From NCBI RefSeq assembly GCF_000209165.1, contig NC_009068.1:2604001-2668000 (forward strand): a stretch of DNA of 64,000 nucleotides, written 5' to 3'. This document shows positions 1 through 10,242 of the stretch, piece after piece (position 1 is the first letter of the stretch; each line of letters begins with the position of its first letter). The translations under genes and the position numbers were made by a program. The stretch comes from Scheffersomyces stipitis CBS 6054 (lineage: Eukaryota; Ascomycota; Pichiomycetes; Serinales; Debaryomycetaceae). A model generated the notes under the pieces. The model searched no databases and was not told the origin of the DNA. It worked only from the letters and a program-made list of their open reading frames with translations.

Positions 1-861
1 AACAGTTACGCTGAACCTCAACCATAATGAAATTGAAATAGATTGAAATACCAATGCCAAATGAAATAATAACGCTCAATTCTGAAATAGCCCTTAGCGC
101 TGAGGAAATTTGGCCCAGAAAAATATCTGCACCCATATGTAAAATAGTCCGATATTACAATAATACCAAACTCTAACACGCAGTCCAGCAGCATGATTCC
201 CTGAACGCGGCCCAATGAGATCCATCAATCCACAGTGAAACTGGCGGAAACAGAACAATCAGCAGTCTGCAATAATATTGCCAGATAAGCGCCCATGCCT
301 TTGTTTTGTGGTGGCCATCCCCTTACAGAGGTGTTTATCCGGTATATTCAGGTGATGGCATGGTGTTTCAATTATTTTTTGGACACATCTGCACTTGCAT
401 ATGTACATATATATAAGATGGCCTGCTAGACGCTGTAGCCTGGGACTTGTAGCTTAAATAGTGTAGAACAGACACCACCCCAGGACCTTTCCCATACGCA
501 TTTCCCTTTCCAGCTAGTGACCATTGAGTTCTGCTACGCTTGTATTGTCGCACTCTTTCCGTCTAGCTGTCGCTCCACCCAGCTCACCCGTGGTATTCTC
601 GCTTTTCGCTGCCGCACTGTGCTGCATCGTATTCATTCTCGTTTCATCCGTCTAGGCATAGAAAGATTACCCTGCTGTGGAATATCGACGAGGTGAAGTT
701 TCCTGAATTGAAGGTGAGTTTGAATTTGGATTTGATTTTGATCTGAATTTGTCTTCGTCGTAACTTTGTATTCTTTTGGCTCTCTTCCATCCCATCTTTC
801 CTTCACTCGTTGGCCTATGTCTGTATAGCATATTTCTTCCTTTTCATTCGCTACTATTCTC
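1..861. other. Intergenic region at left edge
   Basis: I see no supportable gene here. Short open frames on the minus strand (65 and 61 codons) have no recognisable motif. The last 250 bases are rich in T and C on the plus strand and probably hold the promoter and leader of the gene starting at 862. Confidence 0.6.
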
Positions 862-3800
862 ATGGCAAAGATCCTTGCCAAGGCAGCCCATTTCCGCCAA
901 CCTTCGTGTTCCTCATTGGACATGGACCACACCCACCGCACCCTAGACCCGAAGCAACAGGTCAACCAGACGCATGTTGAAAGAAATACTGAACATCATA
1001 TTCATGGAGATAAACATACTGAAAAAAATACTGAAAAACCTGCCAACGAACTGAAAGTTAAGGCTAGATACGCTTCCATTCAACACCAATATGCTCCTCC
1101 CATTCTGCCTTCGTCCCATGCCCAGAGTCTTCGCTCGGTGTCTACACCTTCGCCAACTGCACCCAGCTCCTCTATGAAACGGTCGGTGTCTGCTTCCCCC
1201 TCGCAGACTTCATTGTCCACCATCTCGCTATCGCAGAACTCTCACGAAAACGACAAGCTTATCAAGTCGCTTTTGAAACAGTACAAGAAACTCGAGTTGG
1301 AACTCAACAAATTCAACTCTCGTAAGTATAATCATTCGTCAACACACCACAGTGCCATCCTTAAGGGCAATATCTTGAGAACTTCACTACTTCCATTCCT
1401 CAGAACTGGCTGTAATCTTCACCATTTCTTTCCCAAGTCGTCCAAGATATACCGTTCCCTCATAAACGTCATCATCTCTATCTTGATCAAATGGTGGTCC
1501 TCGCTTCTTGGAAATATGACCTTTGCTACTCCCACAAGTTCCGCTTCTTCCGCCACGGCCACTGCTTTGACTTCATCGTCTATTTCTTTAGCCAGTTCTC
1601 ATTCGTCAGTCTCGTTAAATTCTGCAAACTCGTCGCTGTCTGCTTCGGGAAACTCACCATCCTACTCTTCTATTCCAGCCAGTGACAAGAGTGCTTATTT
1701 GGAGTGTATTTCCAGAATCATCACTCGTGAAGAATGGGCATCTGTAGACCCCGACTTCCTTCACGATTACGAGCGTCTTCTTGTAGCTACGCTAGATTAC
1801 TGTATCGACAAAATGTCTACACTCAAGACTATGTCGTTGTCGAACTCAGCATTCATAGGAAAGGTGTTTGCCTATAGTTTCTTCAAGTTACCCAACGTCA
1901 GCAATGCTCTCTTGTTTTTGTTGAATGTCAAACAGATCGCTTTTGAGGAGACTCAAAAGGTTCTTGACAACAAAAGGTTGGATCCTCAGGCTGCGTCCGT
2001 TTTGTTCCAGATTTTCCCTCCTCATTTACATTATCTCATCAAATTCAACGGGATTGCGAACTTGTCAACTAAGGGTCAAAAGAGGTACATGAACTGTACT
2101 CCTCCTCCCAAACACCCTGTAAACGGAATCAAAGACCCGAATGGCAACTGGGTCAGAAGATGGTACAACATTGATTCCAACGTATTCAATTCTTTCTTCA
2201 GACACTACGTCTCTATCGTTCAATCGATGACGGCTGAATACTGTGGAGATGGTGATACCTCTTCAGTGTTGAAGTTCAGTCCCGGATTCACAGTTATCTT
2301 CAGCCATATTATTCACATCTTCCAGCTTCTGATCACGAGAATATCAAAAAACTCTGCCAATAAGTTTCAACCACAAAATCCCAACATCTCGATGTCTGGA
2401 CCCGTCGGAGGTAGTTCTGTCCAGCTTCCATCGAAGATCTTGGCTACACCACCTTCTCCTTCTCCTGGTAACTTGTCGATCCAGAGTGACGTTTATCATA
2501 ACTCAATAACGAAGATCTTCAAGACCTTACGTGATATTCTCTATTCAACATCGTTGTCACGAACAGAAATTGATAGCTGTAGTGCCGAGTTGGTCAAGTA
2601 TGTGGACAGATCCTTGATCACCATTGCCAAAGAGACCAGTGTGTACGATTACGACAGGAACGGTTTGATTCTCATGTTCTTCAGCGAGTTCATCAGCCAC
2701 GTCAACTACAACAACAATAACGACTCAACTATCAGGTACTTGGTCGACTGGGAGTTCTGGCTAGGCTGCAACTACATGATGATCAAGAATACCGACCATG
2801 TCCAGATTGTGTTGAAGAACTTCTCGTTTTTGTTCAATGTGTGGGACATGATTCCTCAGTCGTTGTCGAACTACGTCAGTGTTTCCAAGCCCAGATCGCT
2901 GAGCGATCTTCCCCCTTATTTTGCATGGCTTGAGAATCCTGGCGAGAGTTTCAAGTTGAACTTCATCTTGTTCCTAATCTCAAACGAAACGTTCGAGCGT
3001 TTTGTAACTCATTGGAATCCCATAGTTAGATCGTACTACTTGAGATTATTGGTCTGGAGAGTGATTGGCATCAACAACTACCAGTCTTCGATCATGATCC
3101 ACATCACTAAGAAGATCCAGGAGAAGTTGAACCGATCATACGATGTTTTGCATGCTTTCACTTCCAGTAACAACGGATTGATGCAATTAGATTACAGACC
3201 AGACAATCCTCTAGTAAACCGCAAGTTTGGAATTTTGCCAATCAACGTCAAGGACGACTTTTTGGCGACCCACGGTGACCAGAACCCGGACCTCTTACCC
3301 GCCACCCAGATGAAGTCTAGCGAACTCAGGAAAGCACATCCCTTCGAAGTGTTCGACGAAGCCATCTACACTTGTTCCGTAGTTCCACCCAGTCCTGCTG
3401 CCAACGAGAGCTTACTGGACTTGCTGGAGATAGAAGGTCCAAAGGTGAAATCGCCTTCTTCCAAGAACAGTTCGTTGGTAAACTCCATAGGCAGGTTGTT
3501 CAAAATTTTGTCGACGGACGATACCAACGAGCTTCCCAAGGAAGGCAGCGGTAAACCTGAAGCTGAGGCCGACCAGCCGCAAGTGAAAAGGAACGGAGTT
3601 TCTTTTTCTTCATTATCGACTTCGTACTCTTCGCTCAAATCCCGTTCTTCAAGCCCTAGTTTGATGTCGTTCAGATCTTCACCAACTTCGGTGAGTGAGT
3701 CGTCTAACTCTTCAGTGATGTCAGACACAGAATCTGTTTCTAGTGTTCAGACCCTTGAAGTCCGAGGCAAAAACAAGAATGGCAGCAATTTGAACTATAA

Positions 3801-4407
3801 CATCCAGCCTCCGGAGTTGTCTAGATTACCACCCGAAATCACCAGACCAATCTATAAGTTTGACATCATTGTTGACCATGACTCAATGAATGAGAAGTAC
3901 GCTATTGTCCATCATCACAACAACAGTCTCACGTCGAATAGAAGCATGTCGACATTGGTGCACTCACAGCCAGTGGTGTTCCAAACTCTTTGCTTCCCTA
4001 TTTGTCCAAGAATGCCTCTCATTTCTATCTTCATCAACTCAGACACATACAATAACAAGTTCTACATCAACGACGAGGAAGGTTTGTTGATAGAAAACTT
4101 CCATGATGAGGACAGTATAGACAACGACCGCAGAAGTGAGCAGGAGGCTCGTGAGTTATTCAGTGAATTGAGCCATTCACGCAGCGATAGTACCATCAAG
4201 TTCATGAACTTGGGTAAGAGCTTGAACGAGTTGAATTTGATGATCGATGAGTTCAAAAACTTCCTTAAACGTCGTATTGAAATCGATCAGTTCAACCAAG
4301 ACTTGTCGATGGTGCAAAATTTAACAGAGTTCACCTACTTCAAAAAAATCATTCCCTTTTTGTCCGTTGACGGTTCCAACGAGGCCAAATTGTTGAATGC
4401 CAATTAG
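862..4407 (+). CDS. DUF1765 (UPF0592) family protein, AHK1/YDL073W-like
   Basis: This is an 1181-residue protein. Residues 1-140 are Ser/Thr/Pro/Gln-rich and look disordered. A helical, hydrophobic family core then runs from about residue 165 to 830, with blocks such as LRTSLLPFLR, FIGKVFAYSFFKLP and VRSYYLRLLVWRVIG. The tail is Ser-rich (about 870-980) and ends in a charged helical segment. The core resembles the fungal DUF1765 family, whose S. cerevisiae member YDL073W (Ahk1) is described as a scaffold for the Hkr1 branch of the HOG osmosensing pathway. The family name rests on remembered motifs, and the signalling role is inferred from that one homologue. The ATG at 862 is the first in frame; Met20 is an alternative start. 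A GTAAGT at 1322 is not treated as a splice site because the frame stays open and the downstream block belongs to the family core. Confidence 0.65.
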   Translation: MAKILAKAAHFRQPSCSSLDMDHTHRTLDPKQQVNQTHVERNTEHHIHGDKHTEKNTEKPANELKVKARYASIQHQYAPPILPSSHAQSLRSVSTPSPTAPSSSMKRSVSASPSQTSLSTISLSQNSHENDKLIKSLLKQYKKLELELNKFNSRKYNHSSTHHSAILKGNILRTSLLPFLRTGCNLHHFFPKSSKIYRSLINVIISILIKWWSSLLGNMTFATPTSSASSATATALTSSSISLASSHSSVSLNSANSSLSASGNSPSYSSIPASDKSAYLECISRIITREEWASVDPDFLHDYERLLVATLDYCIDKMSTLKTMSLSNSAFIGKVFAYSFFKLPNVSNALLFLLNVKQIAFEETQKVLDNKRLDPQAASVLFQIFPPHLHYLIKFNGIANLSTKGQKRYMNCTPPPKHPVNGIKDPNGNWVRRWYNIDSNVFNSFFRHYVSIVQSMTAEYCGDGDTSSVLKFSPGFTVIFSHIIHIFQLLITRISKNSANKFQPQNPNISMSGPVGGSSVQLPSKILATPPSPSPGNLSIQSDVYHNSITKIFKTLRDILYSTSLSRTEIDSCSAELVKYVDRSLITIAKETSVYDYDRNGLILMFFSEFISHVNYNNNNDSTIRYLVDWEFWLGCNYMMIKNTDHVQIVLKNFSFLFNVWDMIPQSLSNYVSVSKPRSLSDLPPYFAWLENPGESFKLNFILFLISNETFERFVTHWNPIVRSYYLRLLVWRVIGINNYQSSIMIHITKKIQEKLNRSYDVLHAFTSSNNGLMQLDYRPDNPLVNRKFGILPINVKDDFLATHGDQNPDLLPATQMKSSELRKAHPFEVFDEAIYTCSVVPPSPAANESLLDLLEIEGPKVKSPSSKNSSLVNSIGRLFKILSTDDTNELPKEGSGKPEAEADQPQVKRNGVSFSSLSTSYSSLKSRSSSPSLMSFRSSPTSVSESSNSSVMSDTESVSSVQTLEVRGKNKNGSNLNYNIQPPELSRLPPEITRPIYKFDIIVDHDSMNEKYAIVHHHNNSLTSNRSMSTLVHSQPVVFQTLCFPICPRMPLISIFINSDTYNNKFYINDEEGLLIENFHDEDSIDNDRRSEQEARELFSELSHSRSDSTIKFMNLGKSLNELNLMIDEFKNFLKRRIEIDQFNQDLSMVQNLTEFTYFKKIIPFLSVDGSNEAKLLNAN

Positions 4408-4604
4408 ACTTCATTTCTCTTTGCTATTTATTCATACTCATATATTATTTATACGGTTAGTTTGTTTGTTTTATTTTTCGTCTTGGTTAAGGTTATATTA
4501 CACATAAATATCATTCTTATTATTGTTAGACTGTAGTCTTTTTGGCATTAACTTGTGACGCTAATCACTAGATCATTAACTGGTAGCACTAGATTCGTAA
4601 AGAA

Positions 4605-5513
4605 TTAGCCAGTAACACTATTGCTATGTCTGGTCCCGTTCCTAGAATCAGAATTGCTATTCGTGGTTTCTCTGAACTCTTCATCACTCTCAGTCTCAGA
4701 CTCTGAAGGAAGCTCAGTCTCGTCATCAGAATACTTGTACACGACGTAGAGACTCGTGAGCATACTGATCGCCCCGCTGATACACCACAATATCACAGTA
4801 CCTACACAGAAACAAGTGTAGAAGTACTTAACGAGATAGAAGCGGAAGCCAGTATAGTCTGTTTCAATCTGAACGTACGATACGTCATCTAGCACAATGA
4901 GATGATTTTCTACGAGAATTTTGAATTGGGCAAGTTTCTCTTGGATCTCACTCCCCGAGAGGACGTATTTGTTGAGAGAAAACCGAATCATTCGGTTCAA
5001 GTTAACGAGAACTGGTGATACCCAGAACCGCAAGTTGTATGGTATATAGTCGTTGTTGGTATTGTAGAGATAGGATTTTTCGCAGTCGATGAAAAATGTA
5101 CTGGAGTGGATCTTTTTATCGCTGGAATCATCTACAACTGAATACCGAGTCTTGTAGTACGTATTGTACTCTGGGCATACTACCATCAAGTTGATGTTAA
5201 GTCTGTAGCGAAGAAGTGGATCGAACTCGTAATTTCGCAATTCCTCGCCCAAAATGGTCGGTTCACTGTGAGACCATTCGTCGTTCGTGTTGAATATGAG
5301 CGGGATCTGTGGGGAAGGTGGCGGAATTAATGTTTGGTAGAACCGATAGTATGTTATCCCTGATAGTGGGAGGAGGATTGTAAATGTCGTGGCCACTGTT
5401 AGCATGTAGAGCCAATTGCGGGTGATGGCAAGAGGCAAGTTGACAGCCAAAAAGCGGAGGTATTGCTGGACCCACGGGAAGTACCTCCAGATGAAATAGA
5501 AGGCCAACACCAT
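4605..5513 (-). CDS. SEI1: Seipin, lipid-droplet assembly protein
   Basis: This 302-residue protein has the seipin topology. A short cytosolic N terminus precedes a first membrane helix at about residues 35-57. A lumenal domain of about 165 residues follows (PLIF at 71-74, then RYRLNINLMVV), then a second membrane helix at about 228-257. The tail from 262 onward is acidic and Ser/Asn-rich. S. cerevisiae Sei1/Fld1 is 285 residues. Seipins form oligomeric rings in the ER at lipid-droplet contact sites and control droplet biogenesis and triacylglycerol flow. The gene is convergent with the DUF1765 gene, leaving about 200 bp between stop codons. The ATG at 5513 is the only upstream Met that gives a complete first helix. 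Assignment rests on topology, length and a partial lumenal match. The acidic tail looks lineage-specific. Confidence 0.75.
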   Translation of the reverse strand: MVLAFYFIWRYFPWVQQYLRFLAVNLPLAITRNWLYMLTVATTFTILLPLSGITYYRFYQTLIPPPSPQIPLIFNTNDEWSHSEPTILGEELRNYEFDPLLRYRLNINLMVVCPEYNTYYKTRYSVVDDSSDKKIHSSTFFIDCEKSYLYNTNNDYIPYNLRFWVSPVLVNLNRMIRFSLNKYVLSGSEIQEKLAQFKILVENHLIVLDDVSYVQIETDYTGFRFYLVKYFYTCFCVGTVILWCISGAISMLTSLYVVYKYSDDETELPSESETESDEEFRETTNSNSDSRNGTRHSNSVTG

Positions 5514-6175
5514 GATGCAGACAGTAGTGACAAATCAAAAGAAGCCATGAAACAAAATAGAAACTGTGTTTGGAAAATACCAACTTTATTGTGTTTGCTC
5601 TACAGAATGTCGCGAGAATGTGAACTTAGCAATTTACACGCGACATTTTTGTATCTACACATTAATCCTGGAATTAGGCAAAAGTTGCTTCTGGACTGTT
5701 CTAGATAGTTGGAGAAATAAAATTAAACAATTTGTAGTGAAGACGGTCTACAGAACCGCATGTAAACTAAACAATGTACATACACTAGCATTGCTAGCAA
5801 TAATAATAATGATAATGATGATAATAATAATATACTAGTGGAACCAAAACCATAATAACCATCCCGAGTTTTCGCAGCAATTGCCTGCGGTCCCTTTTCT
5901 ATAAGATCTATTAGACAAATGAGATCTATGACACTTCCATGAGAGCACTTTGGATTCATAAAGTCGTTATTTCTTGTGATCTCATGAAAACCAACAAATC
6001 ACAATTTTAGTATCTTCATATAAATCTATAAATTCATTCAAAATTCATAGTCTCATACTAAACTCGTAAATCTGCAACTTTATAATTTTATTCATTAACC
6101 CATGAACTCATGAATCTATGATCTCCATAGAATCAATAAACTCATAGCTTTATATTGTTACAATCTCATTCAAAA
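5514..6175. other. Intergenic: SEI1 promoter and SFP1 3' flank
   Basis: No gene is supported here. The region holds an AAT/ATG trinucleotide tract near 5800. Next to the SFP1 stop (about 5980-6175) lies a very AT-rich stretch made of many short variants of ACTCATGAATCTATGA. The first part presumably carries the SEI1 promoter and the last part the SFP1 3'UTR and polyadenylation signals. Confidence 0.55.
5799..5832. repeat. AAT/ATG trinucleotide microsatellite
   Basis: About eleven trinucleotide units alternate between AAT and ATG types in the SEI1 promoter region. This is simple low-complexity sequence, and its length is likely to vary between strains. Confidence 0.8.
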
Positions 6176-7606
6176 TCAATGAGTGGTGTGTCCACGGTGG
6201 TACTTCAACCCATTAAGGTTCTTATATCTCTTACCACATACTTCACAGCGGTATGGTTTGTCCTTCTCCATGCCTGCACCGTCCAAATAAGGAGTGTTTG
6301 ATTCAGGATCAATGATGGATATGGTCCCGTCGGGATTCTCCTTCAACGTCTGGCCTTGATGGCCGTGCAAACGATGGTACTTCAATCCGTTCTGATTCTT
6401 GTACGTCTTCTCGCAGCCAATAACAGGACACTTGAACGGCTTGTGCTCATCATTCTCCATCACATACAAGTGACGGGCTGGATCATCAATATACATCAGG
6501 TCCTCTTCATCCTGCATGGGTGTGGCAGCTCGTGGCGAATTCATCATACCTGCCTGTTGCTGTGCCTGTTGCTGTTGTTGAAGGTGCGGCTGCTGTTGAA
6601 GCTGCTGCTGAAGTGGGTTGTTCGGTATGCCTCCGCCATTGTTGGTCACTTGCACAATTTGCTGTTGACTAATAGTTTGAGGTTGGATGTTGTAGTGGGA
6701 GTTATGCAAGTTGAGACTAGGGTTCAGGAGCTGTTGCGGCTGTGCCGTCGCCGTATGGTCGCCGATCAACTGGCCATGATGCTGATGCTGCTGGAGTTGA
6801 TTGCCATGCTGGGTGTTCTGATTGGAAGCTCCGCCCTGGAACTGGTAGTTTGAGGCAGCGTTACCTGCGCCATTGTTCAAGAAGACGTCTGTTGTCAGAA
6901 CTGTTTCCATGATGTTGTGCATGTTGTTGAAGTTGTTACGATTTCGGCTGGCATTCAAGATGTGTGTGTTGTCTGCTGGAGGAGAGGGGCTGATATGGGC
7001 TTCTTCATAATGTCGCAAGAGATCGTGTAACGTCGGCAACAACTCCCCACAGCAGCTATAATCCTTACAGTAGTCGGCCTCCAAATCGGGCAAGTACGAT
7101 GTCTGGAGCGGAGGCGACATCGACATCATAATGCTGTTTTGGTTGTAAGTAGAGTTTGAGTTGGAGTGGTTTTGGTTTTGATTCTGGTGCCGAAACGAGC
7201 CTCTTCTCGGATTGATGAGGTTTCCGTTGGGATGAAGATTGATATTGCTGTTATTGCTGTTATTGTTGTTAGTATGGCCAGAAGAGCTTGAAGCGTTGAT
7301 GTTACTGTAGGAGTTATAGTTACTATTCATCATGACTTCGTCTTTGAGCCAAGAGCCGATGGTAACGGAACCCCAGGAGACCCCACCCATACCCTGCGAG
7401 TGGGCTATGGACTCACGGCGGAAGCGCAGGTTGTTGAAGATGGACTGCCGCTGGTAGGTGATGTCGATAGGCTGAGGGATGCTGGAGTTTCCTGACGTAT
7501 TCGTTCCTATGGCCAAGCCGGAGGAGGGGTCCAGGCCCGTGGCAGGGATGTTGATTGCAGCTGAGCCCGACGGCGTGTTTCCGTCAAAGATTTTGGTGTT
7601 AAACAT
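6176..7606 (-). CDS. SFP1: Split zinc-finger transcription factor Sfp1
   Basis: This 476-residue protein ends in the characteristic split C2H2 pair of Sfp1. Finger one is at about residues 391-416 (FKCPVIGC...KYHRLHGH), and finger two is at 450-476 (YRCEVCGK...YHRGHTTH) at the very C terminus. They are separated by a linker of about 33 residues. A further Cys/His cluster lies at about 178-205 (YCKDYSCC...HYEEAH). The middle (about 230-360) is Gln/Asn-rich and probably disordered. In S. cerevisiae, Sfp1 is a TORC1- and PKA-responsive activator of ribosomal-protein and ribosome-biogenesis genes, and it also affects cell size. The gene is shorter than S. cerevisiae SFP1 (683 residues) but keeps the terminal fingers. 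Its 2.6 kb upstream region is unusually long for this compact genome. Confidence 0.9.
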   Translation of the reverse strand: MFNTKIFDGNTPSGSAAINIPATGLDPSSGLAIGTNTSGNSSIPQPIDITYQRQSIFNNLRFRRESIAHSQGMGGVSWGSVTIGSWLKDEVMMNSNYNSYSNINASSSSGHTNNNNSNNSNINLHPNGNLINPRRGSFRHQNQNQNHSNSNSTYNQNSIMMSMSPPLQTSYLPDLEADYCKDYSCCGELLPTLHDLLRHYEEAHISPSPPADNTHILNASRNRNNFNNMHNIMETVLTTDVFLNNGAGNAASNYQFQGGASNQNTQHGNQLQQHQHHGQLIGDHTATAQPQQLLNPSLNLHNSHYNIQPQTISQQQIVQVTNNGGGIPNNPLQQQLQQQPHLQQQQQAQQQAGMMNSPRAATPMQDEEDLMYIDDPARHLYVMENDEHKPFKCPVIGCEKTYKNQNGLKYHRLHGHQGQTLKENPDGTISIIDPESNTPYLDGAGMEKDKPYRCEVCGKRYKNLNGLKYHRGHTTH

Positions 7607-7689
7607 GATGGCTGTGACACAAGCGGATGTTGTGGGTCAAAATCGCGTGGAAGTCCGGTGAAAAGGTGGTGAAGTAACGGATGATTCAG

Positions 7690-7699
7690 GTGAAAAATT
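7690..7699 (+). promoter_or_regulatory. RRPE-like GTGAAAAATT in SFP1 promoter
   Basis: The sequence resembles the ribosomal RNA processing element (core TGAAAAATTT), known from promoters of ribosome-biogenesis genes. It lies 84 bases upstream of the SFP1 ATG. Function is inferred. Confidence 0.35.
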
Positions 7700-8247
7700 G
7701 ATTGATAATCGTATTTATCTGTGAAATATCTGTGAAATATAGTGCGAATACTAATGCGAATATTAAGGGGCAGTGGTATACAGACAGATAGTAGGGCAGC
7801 TATAGTGTGATAACTAGATACGATAGGTGGGATGCCGTGTTGTGTGAGGTATAGCTATGGCGACTGATGTATAGTTCTGTTGTAGCGAGATGGCGAGCCA
7901 GATATTATGTGTATGGTGGCGCTGCTATGTGTCAGTAGATAGTGGAATTAATTTGTGCAATATCCAGTTCCGGTGCTATTAGTAATGAACAGGGAGTAGC
8001 AATAGCGTCTGTGTAGAACGAGAGCGCGCAATGGGTCAGACGATTAGGACAAGAAGCTAGCTGTCCGGTTATATCAATGTCACTGGACTTGGATTTATAG
8101 CGAAAAGCCTCTATGGAAAATCACAATCGTAGCACTGATAAACTGATCGTATAGGATAATACTGTGGTACTGCTAATTTGAAAAACTATCAGTATGGTAC
8201 ACAGTATGATATACTAATACAAGTAGATTCTAACTGGATGGTCACTG

Positions 8248-8303
8248 GTATGTTACACTTACAGTATGGTACACTTATTGTATAATACACTTATGGTACA
8301 CTG
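8248..8303. repeat. 16-bp imperfect tandem repeat upstream of SFP1
   Basis: Units begin with GTAT at 8248, 8264 and 8280, exactly 16 bases apart, and share the pattern GTATGnTACACTTA. A partial fourth unit (GTACACTG) starts at 8296. A related copy, GTATGGTACAC, lies apart at 8192-8202. Confidence 0.8.
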
Positions 8304-10242
8304 TTGCTACTGGTTCCGAGTAGCAGTAGTACTTGGTTCTAGTCTTCTGATACTTTTACCTAGGCTGTCACAGGACGATCCTGTGTTCTGGCAAAGACGC
8401 TTGTTCAGGCTATTCGACCGCTGTTTCGTGAAGATACAACGGTATAACGATAGTGGCGATTCTATACTCGACTACCGTCTGTGATACTTGGTGGTGCTGG
8501 ATAGGCTTGGTTCCTGGGTCAGACGATGCCAGGGGTGGTGGCTTGTATACGACAACTAAGGATATATACTTCACGACAGATACAAAGGTTCTGTCACTGT
8601 GGGCTGGCCAGACTTAATATGGGCTCAGAGGTTACACTGGTTGTGTTAGCTACAGAAACTAGTAGGTGCTGTTCTCTTCTATAATCTATTGGTTCTGAGA
8701 ATACTGTAGGGGACTCAGAAATTTCAGACACTGGATGGGTGTTGTTTCCCGTTTGTGTGGTGGATGCGTTGAGTTGAGGGAGTGAGCTCAGACGATATGA
8801 CGCTCGCGTTAGATATTAGCACCAGCTAGAAATTTGCCACGGATGTTGTAAATAAAACGCAAAACGACTTGGAGTTGGTGAAACGGAAAATGGGCCAAAT
8901 TGTATCGACATCTGTTTGTTCAGACAATGTCGTCGCACAGACGGTGGTGCTGGATCGGCGGGCGACATTACGGGTGGATGTCGTGATGTCGCGCCTCTGC
9001 CATCTTGACTCCCACTTTTGCTCCGCTGCACTACTCCGGCTCTCCATCTATTTGGTGCCTGGCGCTGCCGTTGGCTTCCTGGCCTCTACGTTGACTGTGC
9101 GGACTCACATACGTTCCCAGCTCGCATTGCTGGAGCAACTCCGGCCGCCTTCACTGCCGTAGTCCTGGCAATCAATGTCGTCTTTGTCTGCCGCAGACAC
9201 GACATCCATCGGAGAGTGAAAAATGCGTGGTGCACGACCGGGCCAATTTTCAGACAGACATTTTTAATTTGTCACTTAATGTCCCAAGAGCTCCCAAGCT
9301 TCTGGTACAGCTTACTCCTACCACAATAGTGTGGAACTACATTGGCTGATTTCAGCTGTCTCATCCGTGCACGACCATTGTGGCCCATCTCATCGGATAT
9401 GTCCCCTGTATTTCAAGGGTTGCTGTCGTCGTCCTGACTATCCCTGTCTAGGGCCGGTCTGTGCACGACCCCAAAAGCAATCACTCGGCTCTAGCTTTGA
9501 GCTGGAATCTGACATGCGAGTTTCACTTTAGGTGAGATTATCCCTTCAAGCTAGGGAATGTGACTATGGTGACGGCTCGGGCTTTGGGGGTGAAATTGTG
9601 GTAGTTGCAATCTTTTCTTTTGTTGCACCATTATTGTTATCGTTATCAGCAGTTGTCGTACTTTTCAGCGCAAGGCGATCTGCGACATGGCCAGAGTCTC
9701 AGACAGAAAACTTCCTCACGTTATCCTCGGCAAGATAGATCGGGCTATCCGGTGCCCACATTGTCTCACTATGTAATTGTATGGAAACCTGCTGTTGTAG
9801 ACCGAATTATACCATGTTCAGTCTGGCTCATTCCGAGGATTGCACCTATTGTCCTGGAAAACTGGCCAACGGTATATTTTCTTAGAAATATGCAGCCCGT
9901 GACCTCAGTCATGTGACGTGGCTTTCGTATTGTAATTTACGGAATTACTGTTTTGAGCCATGTTCCAATAAATATTGCTTTAGCAGGACTAGAGAGGTGG
10001 GTTGCCATTCGAATACGGGGACAGCCAAACTCCAGGCGATATTCGTTGGATATTGATACATTCGAAAACTCCAATTGACGTTGACTCGTATTTATCCGTT
10101 TTTCAGCAAGTAAGCTGTAGCTAGAAATTCCTACTTCTTTGCTGAGCCGTTTTTTTACCCCGGATAAAGTGAAATGAAAACCTCGCTTGCTGGTCTTGTC
10201 AATCCAACTGGTTGCAACCGATAACCGATGCACTGAGATTCG

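Larger units (their letters stand above)
7607..10242. other. 2.6 kb gene-free block between SFP1 and the F-box pair
   Basis: Open frames of up to about 100 codons exist on both strands but none shows a recognisable domain. This is the shared divergent promoter of SFP1 (-) and the first F-box/LRR gene (+), and may include a long SFP1 leader. It contains GTGAAAAATT at 7690-7699, 84 bases before the SFP1 ATG, and GAGTGAAAAAT at 9214-9224. It also contains a 16-bp tandem repeat at 8248. I found no tRNA or transposon remnant. Confidence 0.6.

Noticed and set aside
1322..1327. GTAAGT as an intron donor in the DUF1765 gene
   Set aside because: There is no TACTAAC-type branch point at a suitable distance, the frame stays open, and conserved family sequence follows.
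9937..10233. 98-codon minus-strand open frame before the first F-box gene
   Set aside because: It has no domain and lies in the promoter region immediately upstream of the ATG at 10243.
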